DNA of 9,660 nt, taken from contig CADBND010000205.1 of the NCBI GenBank assembly GCA_902795875.1, forward strand, positions 1-9,660, in the 5' to 3' direction. The notes beneath the pieces are model-generated. The model worked only from the letters and a program-made list of their open reading frames with translations, had not been told where the DNA came from and searched no databases. A program made the translations under genes and the position numbers. This DNA comes from an uncultured Erysipelotrichaceae bacterium (GTDB lineage Bacteria; Bacillota_I; Bacilli_A; Erysipelotrichales; Erysipelotrichaceae). Below, one piece after another: positions 1 to 6,590 of this stretch (position 1 is its first letter; each line of letters opens with the position of its first letter).

Positions 1-135
1 ATCCGACTGGCGGAAGATGGCGACCTGAGAGGTCTCTATTCAACAAGATGCCATGAAAGAGCGCAGCACTTTAGCCCGGATGTGATCATCAAAGAATGGG
101 AAAACGTGATCGACGGACTCTTCGACAGACAATAG
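1..135 (+). CDS. C-terminal end of a probable glycosyltransferase (5' truncated)
   Basis: The frame is open from the first base and ends at a TAG stop at 133-135, giving 44 residues. The tail reads as an acidic/charged segment, then a helix with an A-x-x-FS-pattern (AQHFSPDVIIKEW) and a final amphipathic helix. An Ala/Phe-Ser pattern followed by a Trp-containing last helix is the usual ending of GT-B fold glycosyltransferases of family 4 (group 1), which transfer sugars from nucleotide donors. The catalytic parts lie outside the window, so donor, acceptor and pathway cannot be told. The gene is convergent with the tRNA and shares its terminator. An unrelated protein with a similar tail remains possible; family assignment is an inference from about 25 residues. 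Confidence 0.5.
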   Translation: MRLAEDGDLRGLYSTRCHERAQHFSPDVIIKEWENVIDGLFDRQ

Positions 136-160
136 TTCCATCCAGCACACAATATATTAA

Positions 161-187
161 AAAAGCCATTGGATCCCAATGGCTTTT
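161..187. terminator. Bidirectional Rho-independent terminator
   Basis: A perfect 12-bp inverted repeat (161-172 with 176-187) has a 3-nt loop. Its G/C-containing core lies next to T runs on both sides: four T at 184-187 for plus-strand transcription, and six T in a row (159-164 read on the minus strand) for minus-strand transcription. It lies 25 bp after the glycosyltransferase stop and 8 bp after the 3' end of the tRNA. It therefore serves both converging units, and the minus-strand exit has the better T tract. Confidence 0.88.
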
Positions 188-195
188 ATTGACAA

Positions 196-271
196 TGGTG
201 GACACTAAGGGACTCGAACCCCTGACCCCCTCCACGTCAAGGAGGTGCTCTCCCAACTGAGCTAAGTGTCC
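196..271 (-). tRNA. tRNA-Val (anticodon GAC)
   Basis: Read on the minus strand, the 76-nt sequence folds as a full cloverleaf. The 7-bp acceptor stem GGACACT/AGTGTCC is perfect. The D arm has GCTC/GAGC. The anticodon stem CCTCC/GGAGG closes a 7-nt loop TTGACGT, giving anticodon GAC for the valine codon GUC (and GUU by wobble). The T arm has a TTCGAGT loop, and the 3' CCA is encoded. The gene follows its own promoter-like element and precedes a strong hairpin terminator. No terminator separates it from the MATE transporter gene upstream, so some read-through into the tRNA is possible. Identity is certain from the anticodon loop; I see no second tRNA in the window. Confidence 0.97.
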
Positions 272-284
272 GGATACAGTCTCT

Positions 285-313
285 ATTATATAACAAACAA
301 AGTCTGTTTCCAA
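285..313 (-). promoter_or_regulatory. Sigma-A-type promoter of tRNA-Val
   Basis: On the minus strand, TTGGAA (308-313) is followed by a 17-nt spacer and a perfect TATAAT (285-290). The expected transcription start is about 7 nt further on, roughly 278, which is 7 nt before the mature tRNA 5' end. Spacing and the consensus -10 make this a convincing promoter placed between the MATE stop codon and the tRNA. Confidence 0.75.
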
Positions 314-321
314 CTAAAAAT

Positions 322-1668
322 TTACTCCTGGCCGTTAATTAACTGTCTGTAACGGTAAAACCATATCGGAAGCTGACAAAGAAGCGTCAGGCTCCAGCTC
401 AAAGGAAAGCACAGATACAGGGTCTCAGGAGAACGATGTCCCGCAAAATAGGTGTACAGATAAAGTAATCTGAAACCGCACACACCGAATAAAGTCACCA
501 CCGTGGGAAGAGTGACGATGCCCATTCCCCTTATCGAATTGACGACTACATCAAGCAGTCCGTTCAAAAATAAGAACAATGTGACATAACGCAATCTGTA
601 TAAACCAAAGGATATGACCTGTGGGTCAATTGATAGAAGAGAAAGGAACCTTTCTCCGTTCATCAGGATAAATAAGCCGATCAGCAATGCGCCGGTCCCA
701 CAGACCAGAAAGATCTGAAGCGTTTCCTTAAAGATATCTTTATATCGTCTTGCTCCAAAGAGTTTTGAAGAAAAAGTCAAAGAGGCAAGCGGAAAGGCAT
801 CCACGAAAACATACACATATTCTTCGATCGCATTAGCTGCGGTGTTGGCTGCGACAAATGTCGAACCGAAGGAATTGACACTGGACTGTATCATCATGTT
901 GGAAAAAGAGAACAGCTGGTTCTGCAAAGCTGAAGGGATCCCATATCGCAATATCTTTCCTATGATCTCGAGATCGAAAAGATCCCGGTCGATAAGCAGT
1001 CTTATTGAAGAATCGTCCTTCAGAAGTTTTCTCAGGATCAGAAAAGCCGAAAGATATTGGGTGATCACGGTCGCCAAAGCAGCACCGAATACGCCAAAAG
1101 AAAGAAATGCCACGAATACAAGATTCAAAACGACATTCATCACGCCGGATATCGCCAGAAATCTTGTCGGATCCTTGGTGTTCCCGGATGCCCGCATGAT
1201 GGAAGAACCGAAATCATAGATCCCTAAAGCCGGACAAGCCAGGAAATAGATGCGCATATATAATGTCGCATCGGACAAGATGTCGGAAGGAACGGAAAGG
1301 ATCTTCAAAATGTTTCCGGCAAAAAAGAAACCGAACACCGCAATGCAGCTTCCCCACAAGATGCCCACACACATGGATGAAAAGACCGTCCTTGAGATCC
1401 TGTCGTATTGTCTGGCACCGATCATTCTTGAAACCAGGACATTGCTTCCAAGAGAAAGACCGTAGAGTCCCCAGGTAAAAAAGATCAGTATCGGAGCTGT
1501 CGTACCCACGGCAGCCAATCCCTGTTTGGAGACATAATTGCCTACGACAAGGGTATCCGCAAAATTGAACGTGATCTGAAGCATGTTTGCCAACATGATC
1601 GGCCACGAAAAAAGAAGGATCCTTCTCAAAGAAATATCGTCTTTTTCTATGATCCCCTTTTCTTCCAT
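322..1668 (-). CDS. MATE family multidrug/toxin efflux transporter
   Basis: The product has 448 residues, the usual MATE length, and is almost wholly hydrophobic with about 12 membrane segments. Family features are visible in the first half: a Pro in the first helix (FSWPIMLANM) and an Asp-containing pattern FADTLVVG near residue 38. After these come LAAVGTT, then the hallmark RASGNTKDPTRF, then a helix with NVVLNLVFV, and then G-x-x-GAALATV with an adjacent Gln near residue 200. MATE proteins export cationic drugs or metabolites from the cytoplasm using Na+ or H+ gradients; the substrate here cannot be predicted. The ATG lies 4 nt after the stop of the 157-residue gene. A GGAG lies 13 nt upstream inside that gene's end, so translation is probably coupled. 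No terminator separates it from the downstream tRNA. The family is secure, the substrate is not. Confidence 0.93.
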   Translation of the reverse strand: MEEKGIIEKDDISLRRILLFSWPIMLANMLQITFNFADTLVVGNYVSKQGLAAVGTTAPILIFFTWGLYGLSLGSNVLVSRMIGARQYDRISRTVFSSMCVGILWGSCIAVFGFFFAGNILKILSVPSDILSDATLYMRIYFLACPALGIYDFGSSIMRASGNTKDPTRFLAISGVMNVVLNLVFVAFLSFGVFGAALATVITQYLSAFLILRKLLKDDSSIRLLIDRDLFDLEIIGKILRYGIPSALQNQLFSFSNMMIQSSVNSFGSTFVAANTAANAIEEYVYVFVDAFPLASLTFSSKLFGARRYKDIFKETLQIFLVCGTGALLIGLFILMNGERFLSLLSIDPQVISFGLYRLRYVTLFLFLNGLLDVVVNSIRGMGIVTLPTVVTLFGVCGFRLLYLYTYFAGHRSPETLYLCFPLSWSLTLLCQLPIWFYRYRQLINGQE

Positions 1669-1672
1669 TCTT

Positions 1673-2146
1673 CTATTTCAGCTCCATCGAATTCAGAAAT
1701 TCCCTGAATGTTTCCTTGTTTTGATCCAAATGTTCCTCATCCGAATAGAAATAGATCGTGTAACAGACATTTTTCTTTTTCAGAACGATTGTTTCTGCGA
1801 TCTGTTTTTTACCCTGCAGGACATATTCATAAGAAAAACCCTTGGTCGAAACGGAAGCGACCTTCTCATCGAAAAAGCCTTTCAATACATATCCGTATCC
1901 CGCAAGGCCTTTCGCCATCTTCTTTTCATCGGCCTTGCAGATATCTTCTGCGCTTGCCAGAGCCGCCAGAAGCGAATTGGACACATGCCACCACACGCTA
2001 AACAGCGCATGCCTTTCAAGATCACGGATCCCCCAACGATTAGGATTTTCATCCAGATAGACCTCTTTCAGCTGTTCCCTGCTCATAAGAACGAATTCTT
2101 CCGGATATTCCAAATACAGTTCATCTCTTATCGTTTCTTTTTTCAT
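1673..2146 (-). CDS. Unrecognised 157-residue protein co-transcribed with the MATE transporter
   Basis: I do not recognise this family by name. The protein is soluble-looking: no signal peptide, no membrane helix, mixed charge. It opens with a charged stretch (LYLEYPEEFVLMS), followed by a helical region with WGIRDLERHALFSVWWHVSN. It ends with alternating beta-like strands (GFSYEYVLQGKKQ, ETIVLKKKN, YTIYFYSDEEH) and a closing helix (TFREFLNSMEL). The last 60 residues faintly resemble PsbP/DcrB-like folds, in which a strand-rich sheet is followed by a helix with a Phe-x-x-hydrophobic pattern; this is a guess. A GGAGG with 5-nt spacing precedes the ATG and supports the start. The stop lies 4 nt before the MATE start, so the two form an operon. 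Coding status is supported by the ribosome site, operon spacing and sensible composition. Confidence 0.8.
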   Translation of the reverse strand: MKKETIRDELYLEYPEEFVLMSREQLKEVYLDENPNRWGIRDLERHALFSVWWHVSNSLLAALASAEDICKADEKKMAKGLAGYGYVLKGFFDEKVASVSTKGFSYEYVLQGKKQIAETIVLKKKNVCYTIYFYSDEEHLDQNKETFREFLNSMELK

Positions 2147-2169
2147 TCAGGCCTCCACATACAGATATC

Positions 2170-2199
2170 ATTAAATCACAAAAAGACCCTCTTTCACAA
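2170..2199 (-). promoter_or_regulatory. Candidate promoter of the 157-residue protein/MATE operon
   Basis: On the minus strand, TTGTGA (2194-2199) is followed by 18 nt and TTTAAT (2170-2175), upstream of the GGAGG-preceded ATG at 2146. Both hexamers are only partial matches. A promoter is expected here because a strong terminator for the preceding unit ends at about 2198. The -35 box overlaps the end of that terminator's T tract. Confidence 0.35.
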
Positions 2200-2223
2200 A
2201 AAAACATCACCGAGGTGATGTTT
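2198..2223 (-). terminator. Rho-independent terminator after the Na/Pi transporter unit
   Basis: A perfect 9-bp stem (2202-2210 with 2215-2223) closes a 4-nt loop. On the minus strand it is followed by an uninterrupted run of seven T (2198-2204, partly inside the stem). The hairpin begins inside the TAA stop codon (2222-2224) of the 79-residue gene, so translation termination and transcription termination are nearly superimposed. Confidence 0.85.
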
Positions 2224-2461
2224 ACTGATCCATTTTAAATAAGGCAAGTACGCCACACAGAAACCCCAGGATCACCGAAGGGAATCCGATGAAACAGGTC
2301 ATCCATTTGATGCTCTTTCCAAGCAGATCATCGCCCACGGTAAACCATACGATCGCACCAAGCAGTGCAAAGATCGCCGAACAAGTCAGCAGGTAGGCAT
2401 TCTGACGGTGACACCTTTTCATATCCAATCTGCTGAAATAACTCCATAACAGTTTGTACAT
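2222..2461 (-). CDS. Small two-helix membrane protein, unknown function
   Basis: The product has 79 residues. A basic, aromatic N-terminus (about residues 1-22, with RLDMKRCHRQN) is followed by two hydrophobic segments, about 23-44 and 53-75, separated by a short polar loop (GDDLLGKSIK). By the positive-inside rule both ends should be cytoplasmic. I recognise no family. A near-ideal GGAGGT lies 7 nt upstream of the ATG and starts right after the stop codon of the Na/Pi transporter (15-bp gap), so the two are co-transcribed. A terminator overlaps its stop codon. Position suggests a role as an accessory or stabilising partner of the transporter, or an unrelated small membrane protein riding in the operon. 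That it is a real gene is well supported by the ribosome site and terminator; its function is unknown. Confidence 0.75.
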   Translation of the reverse strand: MYKLLWSYFSRLDMKRCHRQNAYLLTCSAIFALLGAIVWFTVGDDLLGKSIKWMTCFIGFPSVILGFLCGVLALFKMDQ

Positions 2462-2476
2462 TCTTCTTACCTCCCT

Positions 2477-4153
2477 TTATCGCGAGATCGCATAGTCGTT
2501 TATATTGATCAGATGATCGCCGATCCTCTCGGCGTCATTGGACAATTTCAGATACTGTGCTCCGACGATCGCCGAACATTTGCCTTCATTCAGCCTCCTG
2601 ATGTGATTCTTTGCCATGAGCCTGGTCAGTTCATCGATCTCATCTTCCAGTTTCCTTGCTTCCTGTTTCTGCTTCTTGTTGCCGGTCTGATAGGCATCGA
2701 TCGTACAGCGGAAGAGCTTGTTGATCAGATCAGAAAGATCATCGATCTCCTCCAGAGCACTTTGTGAGAAATTCTCATTTGCCTCCGCCATGTTTTTCGC
2801 ATACTCCATGATGTTTTCCGAATAATCTCCGATCCTTTCGATATCCGAGATCGTATGATAGGTGCTCGTCAGATAGAAATGGTCTTTCTTCGACAAATTC
2901 GATTTTCTTGTCAGTTTCACGATGATCTCGACCAGAGAATGGTTCAGGAAATTCAGTTCTTCTTCGTTTTCAGTGAACTGATCCTCTTTTGAGAAATCCT
3001 TGTTTCGGATCATAGCGATCGAATAATTGAAATTCTCCATGGCGATCGCAGCCATGTTGACGATCTCTTTCTTGACCTGTTCCACAGCTACGGAAGGCGT
3101 TTCGATCATGTTTTCATCAACATAGAAGAAGTGCTCCTTCTTCTTCTTTTCCGGCTCATCCGGTACCAGTTTCTTCGTCAGCTGCACAAGGGCATTGGTG
3201 AAAGGCAGGACGGCAATGACCGAAGCGATATTGAATATCGTGTGGAACATCGCCAGCTGCGTGTGTGGCAGGCCAGGGAAGAGCCTTTCAAAGATCAACC
3301 CGATCGACAGGGAACCCCTTGTCAGAGCCTGCATGAGAAGATCCAGTATGCTTACCACGACGACACCGCCGATATTGAAGATCAGCTGTATCATCGAAGT
3401 CCTTCGTGCGTTGACGCCTTCGCTCTTAAGTCCGGCCAGAAGACCGGTCAGACAGGTACCGACATTGGCGCCTAAAGTCAGATAGATGCCCTGGTGGACA
3501 TCGATCAGTCCTGTCACGACCATCGTGATCGCGATGGAAGTGATGGCTGACGAACTCTGAATGATGGCTGTCAATATCGCACCGGCAATGATCAGGATGA
3601 CGATCGAATCGATATTGGCCAGGAACAGACGGAGTCCTTCCGTTTGCGCAAAACCGGCCATCGCATCTGACATCATGTTCAGACCCGCAAAAAGCATGCC
3701 CAAGCCCGTAAGGACATATCCGAGAAGCTTCTGTTTCTCTTTCTTGGCAAACATGTTCATGAAGACACCGATCCCCGCCAAAGCAGAGAAGACGATATCC
3801 GCATCGATGTTTCCGCTGCCAAACATGCCTAAAGCCACGATCTGGCCGGTGATCGTCGTACCGATCTCCGCACCGAATATGATCGTCGCAGCCTGGTTCA
3901 AAGAAATGACTCCCGCATTGACAAAACCGATCGTCATGACCGTTGTCGCACCGGAAGAGTGGATCGCGATCGTTGCCAGAGCACCGATCATGACTCCCAC
4001 CGCCTTGTTTCCCGAGACCCGGGAAAGAAGACCTTTTAACTTATCCGAACAGATCGCTTCCAGATTCTTCGACATGACTTCACAGCCCATAAGAAAAATG
4101 CCCATTCCGGCAAGCAATCTCATAAGATCCATTAAGATCACATCTGCATTCAT
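2477..4153 (-). CDS. Na+/phosphate cotransporter with C-terminal PhoU-like domain
   Basis: The product has 558 residues, the typical length of the bacterial NptA/YjbB-like family. It moves inorganic phosphate across the membrane with Na+. Two inverted Na/Pi-cotransporter repeats are visible, at about residues 10-150 and 155-325. The second carries the classic QSSSA (199-203) and the GANVGT pattern (228-233). The first has HSSGAT (65-70) and GAEIGTT (94-100) where QSSS and GANIGTT are usual. A charged linker (333-340) leads to a cytoplasmic helical PhoU-like region (about 355-555) with two E-R-I-G-D patterns (IERIGDYSENI and AERIGDHLINI), as in PhoU repeats. The ATG is preceded by AGGAG with 8 nt spacing, inside a perfect inverted repeat (4152-4181), with PhoP-box-like repeats further upstream. 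It follows the two-component genes with no terminator between, and is linked to the small membrane protein. The direction of phosphate movement is not decided by sequence. Confidence 0.93.
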   Translation of the reverse strand: MNADVILMDLMRLLAGMGIFLMGCEVMSKNLEAICSDKLKGLLSRVSGNKAVGVMIGALATIAIHSSGATTVMTIGFVNAGVISLNQAATIIFGAEIGTTITGQIVALGMFGSGNIDADIVFSALAGIGVFMNMFAKKEKQKLLGYVLTGLGMLFAGLNMMSDAMAGFAQTEGLRLFLANIDSIVILIIAGAILTAIIQSSSAITSIAITMVVTGLIDVHQGIYLTLGANVGTCLTGLLAGLKSEGVNARRTSMIQLIFNIGGVVVVSILDLLMQALTRGSLSIGLIFERLFPGLPHTQLAMFHTIFNIASVIAVLPFTNALVQLTKKLVPDEPEKKKKEHFFYVDENMIETPSVAVEQVKKEIVNMAAIAMENFNYSIAMIRNKDFSKEDQFTENEEELNFLNHSLVEIIVKLTRKSNLSKKDHFYLTSTYHTISDIERIGDYSENIMEYAKNMAEANENFSQSALEEIDDLSDLINKLFRCTIDAYQTGNKKQKQEARKLEDEIDELTRLMAKNHIRRLNEGKCSAIVGAQYLKLSNDAERIGDHLININDYAISR

Positions 4154-4181
4154 AGATTTATATCTCCTGATATAAATCTAT
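4152..4181 (-). promoter_or_regulatory. Perfect 13-bp inverted repeat enclosing the Shine-Dalgarno and touching the start codon
   Basis: Positions 4152-4164 are exactly complementary to 4169-4181, and the 4-nt loop (4165-4168) reads AGGA on the minus strand, the core of the transporter's ribosome binding site. The AT of the ATG start codon forms the base of the stem. Eleven of the 13 pairs are A-T, and the loop is closed by C-G. In mRNA this would form a hairpin that constrains ribosome access. In DNA it is a 30-bp palindrome that could be an operator. Which of the two applies is not determined by the sequence; the structure itself is exact. Confidence 0.7.
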
Positions 4182-4200
4182 CTCGCCAAGGTCACAGGCA

Positions 4201-4228
4201 TTTCAATAAGCAGTAAATTTATTGTAAA
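4201..4228 (-). promoter_or_regulatory. PhoP-box-like direct repeats upstream of the Na/Pi transporter
   Basis: On the minus strand, TTTACA (4223-4228), TTTACT (4212-4217) and TTGAAA (4201-4206) occur in the same orientation with an exact 11-bp period (5-bp spacers). Bacillus PhoP binds TTAACA-like repeats with this spacing. Another TTTACA (4253-4258), followed 11 bp later by TTTTAA, lies in the 3' end of the kinase gene. A weak -10 (GATAGA, 4177-4182) sits 18 nt beyond TTGAAA. The first two repeats and spacer closely match those in front of the response regulator. Confidence 0.5.
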
Positions 4229-4231
4229 AGA

Positions 4232-5890
4232 TCAGGCCTTATTAAAAGTAATTGTAAAGACCGATCCCTTCCCCTCTTCACTCTTCAGATCGATCGACGC
4301 ATTACTTAAGATACAGCTGTGTTTGACGATGGAAAGGCCCAGGCCTGTACCTCCGACCTGTTTCGATCTCGCCTTATCCACCCGATAGAACCTTTCGAAT
4401 ATCCGCTCATGATACTTTTTGGGAATACCGATACCGGTATCTTCCACCTGCAGATAGACATGCTCGTCATCCTGATAGGTCCGAACATAGAGCGTTCCGT
4501 TCTTCTTGTTGTAACGGATCCCGTTCTCACACAGGTTGTATACGATCCCTTCCAGCAGTTCTCTGTTTCCGTAGACGATCCCCGGTTTCAGATCGGTACA
4601 GATCGTAATATCCTCCGGTGCTTCGCCACGGAAATAAGTTACAACATCCTCACAGATCTGCGAAAGATCGATATTTTCCTTTACGATCGCACCATTCTCA
4701 TCATCAAGATGGGAAAGAGAAATGACATCGTTCACCAGAACGATCATACGCTGCGCTTCTCCGTATATCTTTTCATAACAGTTCATCCTGTCATCTTCCC
4801 TGACCAGCCCGTTTTTCAGCAGTTCCGCATATCCGCTTATCGACTGCAAAGGCGTCTTCAGTTCATGAGAAACGTTCGAAGCAAATTCCTTGCGCATGTT
4901 CTCGCTGGCATCCTTGTAGGATTCATCGAAGATCAGCAGTACATATCCCGACACATCGTTTCCGACCTTGACCGGACTGGTCTCGATCTCATAGGTCTTT
5001 TCCTCCATCCGGATCCTTTTTGAAGAACGGTGTCCTTTGGCGGCATCTTTTATCAGATCGCTTATCCTTTCATAGACCGATGATTCTGACAGATATCCGC
5101 CTACCAGATCCTTATCGATCTTCAGGATATCGGAAGCAGCCTTATTGATATCGATGATCACTTCTTCGGTATTCAGAAGGATCATCCCCTCATTCATGTT
5201 CTGCGTGATCGTCTCAAATTCCTGCTTCTTCTGTAAAAGCGTTTCTCTGTCCCGGTTTATCATGGACTGCTGGGCAGAAAGCTTATTGAGGATCGGACGG
5301 ATCTCCGGATAACAGTCAGATCCATCCGGATCATCTACATCGATACGGTTCAAAGGCTCCACGATATTGCGGGTCAGATGGAAGGCGTAAGGAAGAGATA
5401 TCGCCAGAATGATCAGTATGACGATCAGTAAAGGCTGGAACAGCATCCCCACAAGATGAAAGACCGAAAAATAAGTACTGGAAAGTCTGACGACATCTCC
5501 GTTTTTCAGAAGTGCAGCCGTATAGATATACCTCTCCGTCAAAGTGGAAGACTGCCTTGTGGAAGAACCGAAACCCGTTTCCAGAGCTTCAATGACCTCC
5601 TTACGGTCAAGGTGATTGTCCATGACGCTGATATCGTTTCCGCTGTTATCGAAGAGGACTGTGCCATTCTTGTCAATAAGGGTGATACGGTAATCCGTCT
5701 CGTCAAGTCCGTCAAGGAATTCGACCCCGTTCTTATCGATACCGAAGGCGATCAGCCTCGTTTCCGCCTCCAGTACATCGATCTGGGACTTGTAGAAATT
5801 CTGATACATCTCATCCACAGAAAAAAAGACCGTCACGACAAGGACGATCATCGCCAATGTTAGGATACTTCGGAATATCTTATTTGCCAT
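4232..5890 (-). CDS. phoR: PhoR-like sensor histidine kinase
   Basis: The product has 552 residues with standard PhoR/WalK-type architecture. Membrane helix 1 is at about 7-25, an extracytoplasmic sensor region at about 26-147, and membrane helix 2 at about 148-170. A short HAMP-like linker (NIVEPLNRI) and a PAS domain (about 225-325) follow. The HisKA domain has the phospho-acceptor His342 in SHELKTP. The ATPase domain shows an N box (N452 and N456), G1 DTGIGIP (484-490), an F box (RIFERFYRVDKARS) and G2 GGTGLGLS (513-520). It should autophosphorylate on His342 and pass the phosphate to the regulator encoded just upstream. The ATG overlaps the regulator's stop by 11 nt, so translation is coupled; only a weak AAGAG precedes it. 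The Na/Pi transporter lies downstream. The kinase family is secure. The phosphate role is inferred from family resemblance, the neighbouring transporter and the repeats. An alternative role in cell-wall or other sensing is not excluded. Confidence 0.88.
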   Translation of the reverse strand: MANKIFRSILTLAMIVLVVTVFFSVDEMYQNFYKSQIDVLEAETRLIAFGIDKNGVEFLDGLDETDYRITLIDKNGTVLFDNSGNDISVMDNHLDRKEVIEALETGFGSSTRQSSTLTERYIYTAALLKNGDVVRLSSTYFSVFHLVGMLFQPLLIVILIILAISLPYAFHLTRNIVEPLNRIDVDDPDGSDCYPEIRPILNKLSAQQSMINRDRETLLQKKQEFETITQNMNEGMILLNTEEVIIDINKAASDILKIDKDLVGGYLSESSVYERISDLIKDAAKGHRSSKRIRMEEKTYEIETSPVKVGNDVSGYVLLIFDESYKDASENMRKEFASNVSHELKTPLQSISGYAELLKNGLVREDDRMNCYEKIYGEAQRMIVLVNDVISLSHLDDENGAIVKENIDLSQICEDVVTYFRGEAPEDITICTDLKPGIVYGNRELLEGIVYNLCENGIRYNKKNGTLYVRTYQDDEHVYLQVEDTGIGIPKKYHERIFERFYRVDKARSKQVGGTGLGLSIVKHSCILSNASIDLKSEEGKGSVFTITFNKA

Positions 5891-6557
5891 CGCTCTTGAA
5901 ACAGTAGCCCACTCCGTGGACCGTCACAATATTACGACCGTATTCACCGATCTTGCTGCGTAGAGTCCCGATGTGAACATCGATCGTCCTCGATTCACCA
6001 AGATAGTCACTTCCCCATATCTTCTCCAGAAGCTGCTGCCTGGTCAAAACGATCTCCTTGTTTTCCAGAAGCATTGCCAGAAGATCGAACTCCTTCAGTG
6101 TCAGCTCCACCTTCTCTCCCTTCACGGATACAGTTCTTTTCAGTTTATGGACCTCCATATCCCGGAAAGAAAGAACATCCAGATCGGAAGAATACTTGCC
6201 TCTGCGCAAGACCGCCTTGACTCTTGAGACCATCTCCATCATTCCGAAAGGCTTGGAAAGATAATCATCCGCTCCCAGATCGAGCCCTTTGACCCGGTCA
6301 TATTCGCTGGTCTTGGCCGTCGCCATTATGACAGGGACCTCACGGTATTTGACATTACCCTTGATCTTTTTTAAGATCGCAAGTCCGTCCTCTCCCGGAA
6401 GCATGATATCGAGTATGATCAGCTCGGGAATCTGCTTTTCCATCTGCTGAAAAAGGCTTGCCCCGTCTTCCATTCCCAACGCCTCAAAGCCTGATGTCTT
6501 AAGCGTATATATGATCAGTTCCCTGATCGAAATATCATCTTCTACACAATATATCAT
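5880..6557 (-). CDS. phoB: PhoB/PhoP-like OmpR-family response regulator
   Basis: The product has 225 residues: a receiver domain (about 1-118) and a winged-helix DNA-binding domain (about 125-222). In the receiver, the acidic pocket is at Glu6-Asp8 (CVEDD), the phospho-accepting Asp50 is in IILDIMLPGEDG, Thr80 is in IMATAK, and Lys102 is in LSKPF. The output domain ends with the typical recognition-helix region (SRTIDVHIGTLRSKI) and the wing VTVHGVGYCF. Phosphorylated by the overlapping kinase, it should bind direct repeats at target promoters. PhoP-box-like repeats lie in front of this gene and of the transporter, suggesting autoregulation. The ATG is fixed by the family's usual N-terminus, yet no Shine-Dalgarno is visible before it and a possible -10 lies only 8 nt upstream. 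PhoB and PhoP are the same functional family; the symbol reflects resemblance rather than a verified orthologue. Confidence 0.88.
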   Translation of the reverse strand: MIYCVEDDISIRELIIYTLKTSGFEALGMEDGASLFQQMEKQIPELIILDIMLPGEDGLAILKKIKGNVKYREVPVIMATAKTSEYDRVKGLDLGADDYLSKPFGMMEMVSRVKAVLRRGKYSSDLDVLSFRDMEVHKLKRTVSVKGEKVELTLKEFDLLAMLLENKEIVLTRQQLLEKIWGSDYLGESRTIDVHIGTLRSKIGEYGRNIVTVHGVGYCFKSDGK

Positions 6558-6564
6558 TAATTCT

Positions 6565-6570
6565 AATATA
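6565..6570 (-). promoter_or_regulatory. Candidate -10 element of the two-component operon
   Basis: TATATT on the minus strand lies 7 bp before the ATG (6555-6557) of the response regulator. Normal -10 to start distance puts transcription initiation at about 6557-6559, at or next to the A of the ATG, which would make the message essentially leaderless. No good -35 is present at standard spacing, as expected for an activator-dependent promoter with upstream repeats. Confidence 0.4.
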
Positions 6571-6590
6571 ACTGATGGAAGAAGCCCTTG

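Noticed and set aside
89..313. Minus-strand open frame of 74 codons covering the tRNA
   Set aside because: It runs through a perfect tRNA and its terminator and ends without coding signals.
1583..2218. Long plus-strand open frame (211 codons) opposite the 157-residue gene and the MATE start
   Set aside because: It has no ribosome site, its composition is Phe/Ile/His-rich as expected for an antisense frame, and it lies opposite well-supported genes.
3561..4175. Plus-strand open frame (204 codons) opposite the Na/Pi transporter
   Set aside because: The Met/Pro/Ala-rich pattern is typical of the complement of a membrane protein, and the opposite strand has clear family motifs.
4319..5023. Plus-strand open frame (234 codons) opposite the PhoR-like kinase
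   Set aside because: It is the complement of a kinase with all catalytic boxes intact, has no start signals and no recognisable domain.
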